Positions 1 to 6,611 of a DNA stretch of 9,637 bases are shown piece after piece. Position 1 is the first letter of the stretch, and each line of letters begins with the position of its first letter. The stretch is taken from assembly GCA_021802375.1 (NCBI GenBank), contig JAKAAL010000103.1, positions 1 to 9,637 on the forward strand, in the 5' to 3' direction. Source of the stretch: Bacillota bacterium. GTDB taxonomy: Bacteria; Bacillota_E; Sulfobacillia; Sulfobacillales; Sulfobacillaceae. The notes under the pieces were generated by a model that was given only the letters and a program-made list of their open reading frames with translations, ran no database searches and was not told the DNA's origin. A program made the translations under genes and the position numbers.

Positions 1-21
1 GAACGTCAGGACCCGCTTAAA

Positions 22-93
22 GGGATATCCCCCACGGGGATGGAACAAGGAGCAGGATCAGGGAAGAAGCCATCCTGCTCCTTGTTCCATCCC
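22..93. repeat. Perfect 22-bp inverted repeat (long hairpin) with adjacent 10-bp palindrome
   Basis: Bases 37-58 are exactly complementary to 72-93, leaving a 13-base loop at 59-71. The stem core is GGAACAAGGAGCAGG. Just to its left lies the palindrome GGGATATCCC at 22-31. No run of T follows the hairpin on either strand, so it is not a standard intrinsic terminator. It could end an upstream transcript by another route, protect a 3' end, or be the relic of a small palindromic element. It sits about 60 bases before the kinase-like gene. The pairing is seen directly; the role is unknown. Confidence 0.85.
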
Positions 94-138
94 GATCACG
101 CCCTGGGTAAGTTCAGCGCGCATGCCTTGACGAACTTT

Positions 139-147
139 TGCTACAAT
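139..147 (+). promoter_or_regulatory. Extended -10 promoter for the kinase-like gene
   Basis: TGCTACAAT at 139-147 fits the extended -10 pattern TGnTATAAT with one mismatch. No -35 box stands at the usual distance, which is normal for extended -10 promoters. Transcription would start near 153-154, at the ATG at 153, predicting a leaderless or nearly leaderless mRNA. This agrees with the absence of a good ribosome binding site before either candidate start. Confidence 0.45.
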
Positions 148-152
148 GAGGC

Positions 153-722
153 ATGGATACTTATGAGATGGCAAGGATCCCCGTGCTCATCATTAGTGGG
201 CCGGTCGGCATTGGCAAGTCGAGCACTGCCCAAGCCATATCGGACATCCTTGAATGGGATTACGCGTGGCCGCATGCGGTGGCCGACTTGGATTATATCC
301 GCAGCGCCTTCCCTCGGCCCGCCGATGATCCTTTCAACATGACCATGGCTTTCAAAAATTTGGCCGCAATTTGGCTTAACTACCGGGAGGCCGGGGCCCG
401 CTGCCTCATCATTCCCAGTGTCATGGAACACTCAACGGACCTCGATCGGGTTCGAGACGCCGTTCCCGGAGCCGATGTCTTCATGGTTCGCCTCACCGCC
501 TCTCTCGCAGTCAATCATGATCGCATTCGCCGCCGCGAAACAAGTGACGAATCGCTCGAATGGCACTTGCGTCGGTCGACCCAATTGGCCGAAGAACTGG
601 CCGCATCGAAATTAGAAAATCTCGTGGTCGAGACCGCCCAGAAGACCGTGGCCACCGTGGCCAGAGAAATCCTGGGCTATTGGGGAATCGTCGAGTCAGA
701 GGGGGCCGAGCTTGGCAGATGA
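153..722 (+). CDS. P-loop NTPase / small-molecule kinase-like protein
   Basis: A 189-residue soluble protein with a Walker A motif GPVGIGKSS at residues 16-24 after a hydrophobic strand (VLIIS). A second strand ends in VADLDYIR (43-50), whose aspartates sit where nucleoside or shikimate kinase-like proteins bind substrate or metal. An Arg-rich stretch, DRIRRRE (about 123-129), followed by LEWHLRR could be the lid. This order matches a family of single-domain AAA/kinase-like ATPases of unknown substrate, which I recall mainly from actinobacteria and Firmicutes. That recall is family knowledge, not a search. Two starts are possible: ATG at 153, which coincides with the predicted transcription start, and ATG at 168 (MARIPVLI), which is where related proteins usually begin. 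Neither has a good Shine-Dalgarno. No partner gene is adjacent. The phosphate acceptor cannot be deduced. Confidence 0.85.
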   Translation: MDTYEMARIPVLIISGPVGIGKSSTAQAISDILEWDYAWPHAVADLDYIRSAFPRPADDPFNMTMAFKNLAAIWLNYREAGARCLIIPSVMEHSTDLDRVRDAVPGADVFMVRLTASLAVNHDRIRRRETSDESLEWHLRRSTQLAEELAASKLENLVVETAQKTVATVAREILGYWGIVESEGAELGR

Positions 723-1400
723 TGGTGCTGCCAAAACCCTTTCCACCCTTTCGATCGCCGAGGATTGGCTGGATGAATAGCCACTTTGGTTGCATGGGGC
801 GGCTCTTGATCACCACCACATAGGAGCAAGAGCCTCGGGGTATCCGCTTCTCCCGTCGCCAGTACACGCCGTGCAGGCCCGCGGCCGCCCTCTCACCGCC
901 CCTTCCATATCGCCTGGATCAAATTTACATCCACCCTAGCCGCGAAACCGACGGGTGAACTCCCCTCGTTTTCTGACTGGGTGCTTTGTAGATCCGCCCA
1001 AATAGCTCTTCACAAGCGACCGAGAGATTTCGAGCTAGGACCTCCCAAGACCGAAACCGCAAGCGCTCGCCGTCACCACGGGCTGAACCAGAGGTCGCGC
1101 CATCCGAACGCTGGCTAATTCGGTGACAATCCCCTGGACCTCCCCCTTTCCGCAGCGCTTGCGGTTAAAACGACCTTGGGGTCAAAAGTTTTTCGGTCAG
1201 GAAAGGCATGGACGTTCGACAGAATCGAAAATGTCCAACGCCCCTTTTCGCATCACCCACCAACGCCGAACTGGCCCAAACTCCCTCGGGGGACAGGATT
1301 CGAGGTCAAGGGCCCTTTTGCTAAAGGAATGCCAACCCGCTGAGTCAAGATCCCAGTTGATACCGCCCGTGAGCACAACATTCCACGAGGGGGCAGGGTC
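723..1400. other. No convincing gene; contains inverted repeats
   Basis: Open frames here lack ribosome binding sites, have Arg/Pro/Ser-rich shadow-like compositions, or overlap the terminator of the neighbouring minus-strand gene. The only structure I can support is a 13-bp perfect inverted repeat, AACCGCAAGCGCT (1055-1067) against 1154-1166. Shorter complementary pairs lie inside it: GTCACC 1072-1077 with 1122-1127, and CCGAA 1104-1108 with 1119-1123. The stretch may be decayed coding DNA or an unrecognised structured RNA. Confidence 0.5.
1055..1166. repeat. 13-bp inverted repeat spanning 112 bases
   Basis: AACCGCAAGCGCT at 1055-1067 is the exact reverse complement of 1154-1166, with 86 bases between the arms. 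No coding sequence is credible inside. It may be the ends of a tiny mobile element relic or the closing stem of an RNA fold. No target-site duplication is evident at the flanks. Confidence 0.5.
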
Positions 1401-1402
1401 GC

Positions 1403-1447
1403 ATAAAAGAGAGCGAGCGTCCCCCGAAAAGGGATACTCGCTCTCTT
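1403..1447 (-). terminator. Intrinsic terminator of the Ig-like surface protein gene
   Basis: On the minus strand an 11-bp perfect stem (AAGAGAGCGAG paired with CTCGCTCTCTT, plus-strand 1407-1417 and 1437-1447) is followed directly by a T-rich tract, TTTTAT. The loop region contains an additional CCC/GGG pairing. It lies 60 bases past the stop codon of the surface-protein gene in the correct orientation. Confidence 0.85.
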
Positions 1448-1472
1448 CCGATGCTGGCCTCGACAAGTTCAG

Positions 1473-1507
1473 GTCGACGCCCGGGCTCTAAAATCCCGGC
1501 CGTCGAC
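1473..1507 (-). repeat. Hairpin at the stop codon of the surface protein gene
   Basis: GTCGACGCCCGGG at 1473-1485 pairs with 1495-1507 at 12 of 13 positions, with a 9-base loop. The right arm includes the last base of the stop codon. There is no T-run, so it is more likely a 3'-end stabilising structure acting with the terminator farther downstream than a terminator itself. Confidence 0.55.
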
Positions 1508-4500
1508 TAGTAATTCATCGTGACCGTCTGGGTGAGACTAGACCCGGAAGTTCCGATACCGGGCACCGTCAACGTCACCGTGGCCGAACCCGACCCAGAT
1601 GAAGGCGCGGTGTAGGTAAAGCTGGCGGTGCCATTCGATCCAGTCGTCGCCGACGGGGTGACCGTGCCTTCGGAGTTTGGCACCGATGCCGTTACGGCTT
1701 GACCATCTATGGGGTTCCCGGCACTGTCCGACACGGTCACATTAATCGTCTGACTCGCCCCAGGACTCACCGTGTAGCTCGAGGGTCCCACCACGCTCAA
1801 CTTATTGGCGTCTAAGCTCACCGTCGGGACCTCATTCCCTGCGGTGGCATTGACGTAATAGACGGTGACGGAGGTCTGACCGGAAGGAATTGTCACCGAG
1901 TTTACCGTGGCTCCCGTCGCGCTCAGGCGGAACGCCCCTTGGTTATTGGCTGACAGTGCTACCACTTCGCTCCCGACCGCAGGCACTGGGTTTCCCGCCA
2001 GGTCGGTGGATTCAACGCTCAGAGCCACCGGCGTATTCGCACTAACCGTCAGCGGATTACTGCTGGTAATCATCGTGCCGTTTTTAAACAGGCCGACTCC
2101 GCTGGCAGCGCCTGCCTGAACGAAGATCGACGCTTGGCCGGTGACGGGCTGGCTCACCCCGGGAATAGAGGCCGACAATGTCGCCGAGCCCTCGGACCAA
2201 GCTTCTAAGGAGACCGTCGCAGTGCCCTCAGCGCTTAAGGTCAGGGGCATGGTCACAGTGTTGGCGCTTCCCTGGACCCAAGATGAGGCATCGCTGGCGC
2301 CTTTGGGCTCCATGCCACTTAACCCGGCAGGAATCTTCAACTGAACGGTCTGGCTACCGGTCAGAGGAGCCCCGTATTGATTCTTGATCGTGATGGTCGC
2401 GTTCACGGTGTTACCGGCCAGCGCATATCCAGTGGACTGATAGTCGGACCCCGCACTCGCATCCTCAAGGCCTAGCGAAAGGCTTTGAGCCACGGCAGAT
2501 GAGATCTCCATGGCCGCCGAAGGCGCACTTTGGAATGCCGAAGTGACCCCAGACTGCGCGGGAACCGTGGCATCCAGCACCCATTTGGCCCCTTGGAATC
2601 CTTCTGCGGCCAAGGTTATCGTGGCTTGCCCGCTGCTGTTCGTGGTCACAGTAACCGGCGTGCTCGAAGTCGTCGTGCTGCCGTTCACGGTAGCCTGCCC
2701 GTACTGCAAGTTGTCTGTAGACGAACCCACAGCGTACACCTCGACCTTCACCCCCGATTGATTCACTGGGTTGCCGTACGCATCTTGCAACTGCAGAGTA
2801 TATTCGGACTTCGGATGGGTAATGGGCACGGTGATGGTACTGCTGGGATTGGTAAAGGCCGCTGCAGCCAGTGCACCCGCGGTTTCGGTGAAGGTGAGCG
2901 ACTTCGAAGGGAACGAATATTGGGCCCCAGAGACCGGTGTGACCGTTACCGTATAGGTCCCGGCATTGGCTCCATGGCCACTGTCCGCCAATTTCACTGA
3001 AGCTGCACCCCGGTTGTTGAGGGACACTTGGGTCGCGCTGCTGTCCGCCTGCCCGTTGACCAAGATGTTGCTCGCTGGGGTAGTTGCTCCTTGTTTCGTG
3101 ACCACAATCGAGACCGGTGAGGTGTAGCGGACGGGAACACCTTGGCTGTCTTCGGCTTGCAGGTTCAGGGTCACGCCGGAACTACCTTCGGCGAACGTAT
3201 TCGCCGACAACGACGCCGACATTTGTGAAGGCACGCCCGCTATCACCGACTGCACCGTCGCGGTCGCTGGGCTGAGACCCGCACTCGTCGCCGTAATTGT
3301 CACCGCGCCAGTTTTGCCTTGTTCGCTCGCCAACTCAAACGTGGCCGAGGTATTCGTGGTGCCGGCCGGTGCCGCACCACCGTCGTACGCTAAGGTCGTT
3401 TGATTGTTGCTGCCACCGACCAATTGCGCCGGCCCGGATACGCTGACACTAACACTTTCGGTGCCGCTCAACATCGGATACCCCGCTTGATCTTCCACGA
3501 CCACCTGAATGGGAGACGACTGGGTGCCCTCCGTATTGGCGTCCAGATAGGTCGGAACGTTGACAAACTTCAAGCTGGTAGCTTTCTGTGGTGCACTCGT
3601 AATCGTCGCGGTACCGTAGCTGGGCGTGCTGGCAATCGTTTCGTGGTTACTGCTGACGAGCGCACTGGAGCTAAGCGCGATGGAAAGGCCAGGCACGGAC
3701 ACTTGACCTACATCGACCGTGCCAGTGCCATTTTGCACTGCCACCGTCACTTGCCCGTTGGATGGCGTCAAAGCGGTGCCGTTTTGACTGTAGGTCACCC
3801 CCGACATCGCGCTAATATTCACGCTGCCATTGAAATTGCCGACGAGATTACCGTTTTGGTCAACCACATTGACGGTAACAGCGTCGGTGGCTTCGCCATC
3901 GGCAATCAGGCTCGACGCGGCGGGCTTCAACGTCACCCCGGCGGCTTGCCCGTAGACCACCACATGCGCTGTCGCCGTTTCTCCATCGACTGACGCTTGC
4001 ACGGTATACGTCCCTGCCGCAGTGCCGACAAAGGTGGCGGTGTCGGTGGTCCCGGAAACCAGACCCGTCGAACGGTTACTACTGACCACGGACCAGGTTA
4101 CTGGAGCACTGGCAGGCACTCCGCTTAAAGTCAAGGTATCGGAGGCCCCTGTGGACACGTCAGACTGCCCTACCGTAATCGTCGCGGGCACGGCCGGCTT
4201 GGGCACGGTGAGGGTCAAACCTTGAGTACGGGCCAAGCCATATTGCCCGCGTTGGTACTGAGCCGGACCCAAGGCCTCGACGAGCACCTGGTAGGTGCCT
4301 GGCTTCAAATTGGTGGCGGTGTACGTATTTTTGGTCGAGAAAGCTTGGACCACTGACCCATTGATTTCGAATTGGAAGTAAGGGGCACTGGTTGTGGCGT
4401 GGAGCACCTGCGCCGTAATCGTAGCTTGCCCGTTCGTGGCCACGCCGTTGGCGGGCCCCGTCACCGTCAGTTGCGGCCGCACCGGGGGAGTTGGCACGGT

Positions 4501-5148
4501 GAGCGTCAACGTTTCTTGTCTGGCGGCACCGTACTCGTGGTTACGGTACTGGGCTGGTCCCAAGGATTCGACCAACACCTGGTAGGTGCCTGGCTTCAAA
4601 TTGGTGGCGGTATAGGTATTCTTGGGGGAATACGCCTGCACCGTCTTACCGTTGATCACGAATTGATAGTAGGGAGTCGCGAGGGCGTCAACGACTTGAG
4701 CGGACACGGTCGCTGTGCCGTTTTTGGCCACTCCGTGGGCGGGTCCCTTTACCGTCAGATGAGGACTGCCCACGGTGAAATGGAGTTGAGCCGATCGAAA
4801 GGCGTACCACTGCCCTCGTTGCTCCTGACCCATTCCCAAGGACCGCACGGTGATCGTGTATTGCCCTGCAGTCAAGTGATCGAGTTCCAAGTGCCCATCT
4901 GTAGAGTATCGCTGAATGATGCGGTTGCCCTCACGGAACTGGAACAGTGGCGTACCGGTAGCCCCGACAACCTGCGCCGAGATGGCAGCATCCGCGCCGA
5001 CCGCCAGCGTCCCGGTTGGGCCAGAGATGACAAGATGCGGAGGATCCGCAGCAAAAGTTTGGCTTAAGGGCAGAGCGCTCATCGCAAGCAAGCTGGCGCT
5101 TGCTGAAATAGCACCGAACAGTGCCAATTTAGAATGCTTCATAGACAA
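1507..5148 (-). CDS. Very large secreted Ig-like repeat surface protein (adhesin or cell-wall/S-layer type)
   Basis: Residues are numbered from the GTG at 5157 (1,216 codons). A signal peptide (MKHSKLALFG..., hydrophobic core, cleavage near TFA-AD at residue 36/37) directs export. Three homologous ~89-residue modules follow (about 41-129, 133-221, 229-318), each with GP..G/TVSAQV, a YxQF segment and, in modules 2 and 3, LKPGTYQVLVE. They resemble the triple-tyrosine type of beta-sandwich. An Ig-like region (about 326-402) precedes seven copies of a bacterial Ig/invasin (Big_1-like) motif of the form D..G.P/V, near residues 432, 555, 669, 791, 926, 1052 and 1143. I see no cysteine, no LPxTG, no S-layer homology domain and no C-terminal membrane helix, so how it is held at the cell is unknown. 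The GTG at 5157 overlaps the AAGGAG at 5157-5162 and cannot use it. TTG at 5148 (8-base spacing) or ATG at 5142 (14 bases) is the likelier start. The role in adhesion or surface coating is inferred. Confidence 0.9.
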   Translation of the reverse strand: MSMKHSKLALFGAISASASLLAMSALPLSQTFAADPPHLVISGPTGTLAVGADAAISAQVVGATGTPLFQFREGNRIIQRYSTDGHLELDHLTAGQYTITVRSLGMGQEQRGQWYAFRSAQLHFTVGSPHLTVKGPAHGVAKNGTATVSAQVVDALATPYYQFVINGKTVQAYSPKNTYTATNLKPGTYQVLVESLGPAQYRNHEYGAARQETLTLTVPTPPVRPQLTVTGPANGVATNGQATITAQVLHATTSAPYFQFEINGSVVQAFSTKNTYTATNLKPGTYQVLVEALGPAQYQRGQYGLARTQGLTLTVPKPAVPATITVGQSDVSTGASDTLTLSGVPASAPVTWSVVSSNRSTGLVSGTTDTATFVGTAAGTYTVQASVDGETATAHVVVYGQAAGVTLKPAASSLIADGEATDAVTVNVVDQNGNLVGNFNGSVNISAMSGVTYSQNGTALTPSNGQVTVAVQNGTGTVDVGQVSVPGLSIALSSSALVSSNHETIASTPSYGTATITSAPQKATSLKFVNVPTYLDANTEGTQSSPIQVVVEDQAGYPMLSGTESVSVSVSGPAQLVGGSNNQTTLAYDGGAAPAGTTNTSATFELASEQGKTGAVTITATSAGLSPATATVQSVIAGVPSQMSASLSANTFAEGSSGVTLNLQAEDSQGVPVRYTSPVSIVVTKQGATTPASNILVNGQADSSATQVSLNNRGAASVKLADSGHGANAGTYTVTVTPVSGAQYSFPSKSLTFTETAGALAAAAFTNPSSTITVPITHPKSEYTLQLQDAYGNPVNQSGVKVEVYAVGSSTDNLQYGQATVNGSTTTSSTPVTVTTNSSGQATITLAAEGFQGAKWVLDATVPAQSGVTSAFQSAPSAAMEISSAVAQSLSLGLEDASAGSDYQSTGYALAGNTVNATITIKNQYGAPLTGSQTVQLKIPAGLSGMEPKGASDASSWVQGSANTVTMPLTLSAEGTATVSLEAWSEGSATLSASIPGVSQPVTGQASIFVQAGAASGVGLFKNGTMITSSNPLTVSANTPVALSVESTDLAGNPVPAVGSEVVALSANNQGAFRLSATGATVNSVTIPSGQTSVTVYYVNATAGNEVPTVSLDANKLSVVGPSSYTVSPGASQTINVTVSDSAGNPIDGQAVTASVPNSEGTVTPSATTGSNGTASFTYTAPSSGSGSATVTLTVPGIGTSGSSLTQTVTMNY
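4285..4611 (-). repeat. 36-bp exact direct DNA repeat inside the surface protein gene
   Basis: Bases 4285-4320 and 4576-4611 are identical over 36 positions, 291 bases apart. They encode the same conserved strand (ending ATNLKPGTYQVLV in protein sense) in modules 2 and 3. The rest of the two modules has diverged, which suggests duplication followed by partial homogenisation. Recombination between the copies would remove exactly 97 codons in frame. Confidence 0.85.
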
Positions 5149-5165
5149 ATCAACCACTCCTTAAG

Positions 5166-5185
5166 CGCCTTATCGTCAAAAGGCG
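5166..5185 (-). promoter_or_regulatory. 5'-UTR hairpin directly upstream of the surface protein ribosome binding site
   Basis: On the minus strand CGCCTT (5185-5180) pairs with AAGGCG (5171-5166) around an 8-base loop. It ends three bases before the AAGGAG Shine-Dalgarno (5162-5157). It may modulate translation start or stabilise the mRNA. The pairing is direct; the role is inferred. Confidence 0.45.
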
Positions 5186-5190
5186 ATTTG

Positions 5191-5218
5191 ACTATATCCA
5201 GGCTATCGTCATGAACAA
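5191..5218 (-). promoter_or_regulatory. Candidate promoter of the surface protein gene
   Basis: On the minus strand TTGTTC (5218-5213) and TATAGT (5196-5191) are separated by 16 bases. The -10 matches 5 of 6 consensus positions and the -35 only 3 of 6. It lies about 45 bases before the likely start codon. A second possible -10, TATAAG (5277-5272), lies farther upstream, next to the palindrome CGACCGGTCG (5262-5271). Confidence 0.4.
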
Positions 5219-5399
5219 ACTGCAGAGAACCACCTGGAATAACCTGAGGCGACAGTCGAAACGACCGGTCGCTTATAGTGTTCGTAGAGGGTTCGGGAAA
5301 TTTGGGGGTCATTTGCTGATTTTGTAATCGCAAATCATTCTTCCAGTAATCACCTAATCGTTTGAAAGTTGGGTCGCCTCTCCGAAAAATCACATCGCT

Positions 5400-5789
5400 A
5401 CATTCGATCGACGCGGCACTCATGGTGAGGAGTTGGGCGCGGACCGCGCCCTGGAGCGTAATTTCGCCAAAAAGCTCCAAGCGGGCGACCAGGTCCGGCA
5501 AAAACGGATGCCGGCGTTTGCCTGTAGGAAAGTTCAAAATGGCCCAGCATTGAATGAGGGCGGCTTTGGCGTCCGCTCCATACGTCGGTTTGCGTCCACG
5601 ACCGGGAGGTGGTTTGGCGGGGCGCGAGGCCGTGGCACTCCGCATCGCTCGGGCGGCATAGGTGCGGTTACAGTGGCATAACCCTTGCACTTGATCCAGA
5701 ATCTGAGACCGTTCGTGCTTCGTGGCTTTCCGGTATTGGGAAGCCAACTCAAGCACCACAGCTTGACGTTCGGGTAAAGACAGCGGCAT
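5400..5789 (-). pseudogene. Truncated integrase-core transposase (5' remnant of an insertion sequence)
   Basis: From ATG at 5789 (MPLSLPERQ), preceded by AAGGAGG (5804-5798) with 8-base spacing, the frame shows the N-terminal DNA-binding region typical of a group of DDE/rve transposases annotated as integrase-catalytic (ISNCY/IS481-like). It has an HTH-like part (HCNRTYAARAMR), then RGRKPTYG, the GKRRHPFLPDLVARLELFGE segment, and MSAASIE, where the family continues with RLL. After that Glu (near 5403) the resemblance stops. The frame stays open by chance to 5139, running through the promoter region of the surface-protein gene. The whole DDE catalytic domain is missing, so it cannot transpose. 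Another start exists at 5837/5834, with its own AAGGAGG at 5847-5841. The family assignment is from remembered motifs. Confidence 0.75.
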
Positions 5790-5851
5790 CGAGGAATCCT
5801 CCTTCATGGGATGCCGGGAATTTCGCGTTGCCATCATAGCCCTCCTTATTT

Positions 5852-5908
5852 GAGTACATTTCTTTATGAGGGAACCAAGGTCTTTAGAGTACTTTTTTTA
5901 TGAGTCAA
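5852..5908 (-). repeat. Imperfect direct repeats at the probable end of the decayed insertion sequence
   Basis: On the minus strand CTCATAAAGAAATGTACTC (5870-5852) and CTCATAAAAAAAGTACTC (5904-5887) are near-identical, 35 bases apart, immediately upstream of the transposase remnant. Multiple short direct repeats near the transposase 5' end suit IS terminal regions where transposase binds, so the element's outer end is probably near 5908. No matching inverted end is visible on the other side, consistent with truncation. Confidence 0.5.
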
Positions 5909-5917
5909 TCCGGCGCC

Positions 5918-5946
5918 TTGACTTCCTTTCCGCCGAGTATTAAAAT
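5918..5946 (+). promoter_or_regulatory. Promoter of the tetR gene
   Basis: TTGACT (5918-5923) and TAAAAT (5941-5946) are separated by an ideal 17 bases; each matches 5 of 6 consensus positions. Predicted transcription start is about 5953, directly on the operator-like site. Confidence 0.75.
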
Positions 5947-5951
5947 TTCAA

Positions 5952-5968
5952 CAAACGAACGGTCGGAC
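5952..5968. promoter_or_regulatory. Operator-like site at the tetR transcription start
   Basis: The minus-strand reading of 5952-5965, CGACCGTTCGTTTG, matches 12 of 14 bases of the palindromic site in the tetR-SDR gap (6575-6588). It lies between the -10 box and the ribosome binding site, an excellent place for autorepression. Confidence 0.55.
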
Positions 5969-5983
5969 TGAAGGAGGTGGCGT

Positions 5984-6559
5984 ATGGAACAGGATTCCCG
6001 GACGCGGATTTTAACGGTTGCATTGGAACTGTTTGACCGACTTGGCTACGTAGGCACCAGTATGGATGCGATTCGGAAAGCAGCGGGTTTCCGTACCAAA
6101 TCGAGCCTTTACGCCCACTTTCCCAGCAAGGAAAGTTTGACCGCTACGTTGCTGGAAAAAATCCTGGCTGAAGAAGCCCAAGTACTTACTCCGTACTTGA
6201 AGCCCGAATCCAACGCGAGTCTGAATGATGTCCTTGACTTGGCGGAACAGCTAACGCTTTGGGGCTTGATGCATCAAACCGCCTACCGGTTCTGTTTCCT
6301 GCAATGGCATGGAGATGTTCCCCGTCTTCCGGCCCAAGACCACTATTTAGGGGTTGTGCCCCGTTGGGCCACCCACGTTCTTAGCCGGATTCAACACGAA
6401 GGTGGCCCCGTGCGCCCGATGGAACCGGAATTCCTAGTCGCGGCCTGTAACGGCCTTATTAACCAGGTTATCATCAGCGCTCACGACATGGAGCCTGACC
6501 GTCTGACGCGTTTGGCCCACCAAACCCGCGAATTGTGTCAGGTCATCGTGACCGTCTAA
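5984..6559 (+). CDS. TetR/AcrR-family transcriptional repressor
   Basis: At 191 residues it is a standard length for the family. The N-terminal HTH domain is clear: RILTVALELFDRLGYVGTSM, then DAIRKAAGF, then the recognition helix region and the family signature LYAHFPSKESL (42-52). The C-terminal part (about 60-191) is the ligand-binding and dimerisation domain, including QWHGDVP, and cannot be tied to a ligand by eye. The ATG at 5984 has AAGGAGG at 5971-5977 with 6-base spacing. The SDR gene follows after 52 bases on the same strand. Matching operator-like sequences at its own transcription start and in that gap suggest it represses itself and the SDR gene, with an effector molecule releasing it. 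The regulatory link is inferred; the family is certain. Confidence 0.93.
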   Translation: MEQDSRTRILTVALELFDRLGYVGTSMDAIRKAAGFRTKSSLYAHFPSKESLTATLLEKILAEEAQVLTPYLKPESNASLNDVLDLAEQLTLWGLMHQTAYRFCFLQWHGDVPRLPAQDHYLGVVPRWATHVLSRIQHEGGPVRPMEPEFLVAACNGLINQVIISAHDMEPDRLTRLAHQTRELCQVIVTV

Positions 6560-6560
6560 T
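6533..6560 (+). promoter_or_regulatory. Weak internal promoter candidate before the SDR gene
   Basis: TTGTGT (6533-6538) and TCTAAT (6555-6560) are 16 bases apart; the -10 matches 5 of 6 consensus bases and the -35 three of six. It overlaps the end of tetR and lies just before the palindromic operator, so the repressor could block it. The SDR gene may equally be read through from the tetR promoter, since no terminator separates them. Confidence 0.3.
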
Positions 6561-6573
6561 TTTTTCCCAAATA

Positions 6574-6593
6574 ACGACCGTCCGTTCGGTCGT
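6574..6593. promoter_or_regulatory. Palindromic TetR operator in the tetR-SDR gap
   Basis: ACGACCGTCCGTTCGGTCGT is an inverted repeat with 7-bp arms (ACGACCG/CGGTCGT) and a 6-base spacer. Its size and GC-rich GACCG/CGGTC half-sites are typical of TetR-family operators. It sits 18 bases before the SDR start codon, and a related site lies at the tetR transcription start. Confidence 0.7.
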
Positions 6594-6611
6594 CTGAAAG
6601 GAAGTCGATCC

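Noticed and set aside
37..93. Intrinsic terminator at the left edge
   Set aside because: The stem is perfect, but no T-rich tract follows on either strand.
127..147. TTGACG (127-132) as the -35 box paired with TACAAT
   Set aside because: The spacing is only 9 bases, too short for a sigma-70 promoter; the extended -10 reading fits better.
1123..1491. Plus-strand 122-codon open frame
   Set aside because: It lacks a ribosome binding site, overlaps the terminator and 3' hairpin of the minus-strand surface gene, and has no recognisable motif.
1907..5067. Several plus-strand open frames of 60-230 codons opposite the surface gene
   Set aside because: They are antisense shadows of the long Ser/Thr/Gly/Val-rich gene, with Arg/His/Gly-rich composition and no ribosome binding sites.
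5139..5402. C-terminal extension of the transposase frame as a real protein part
   Set aside because: Resemblance to the transposase family stops near 5403, and this stretch carries the promoter, UTR and ribosome binding site of the surface gene. It is read as chance read-through.
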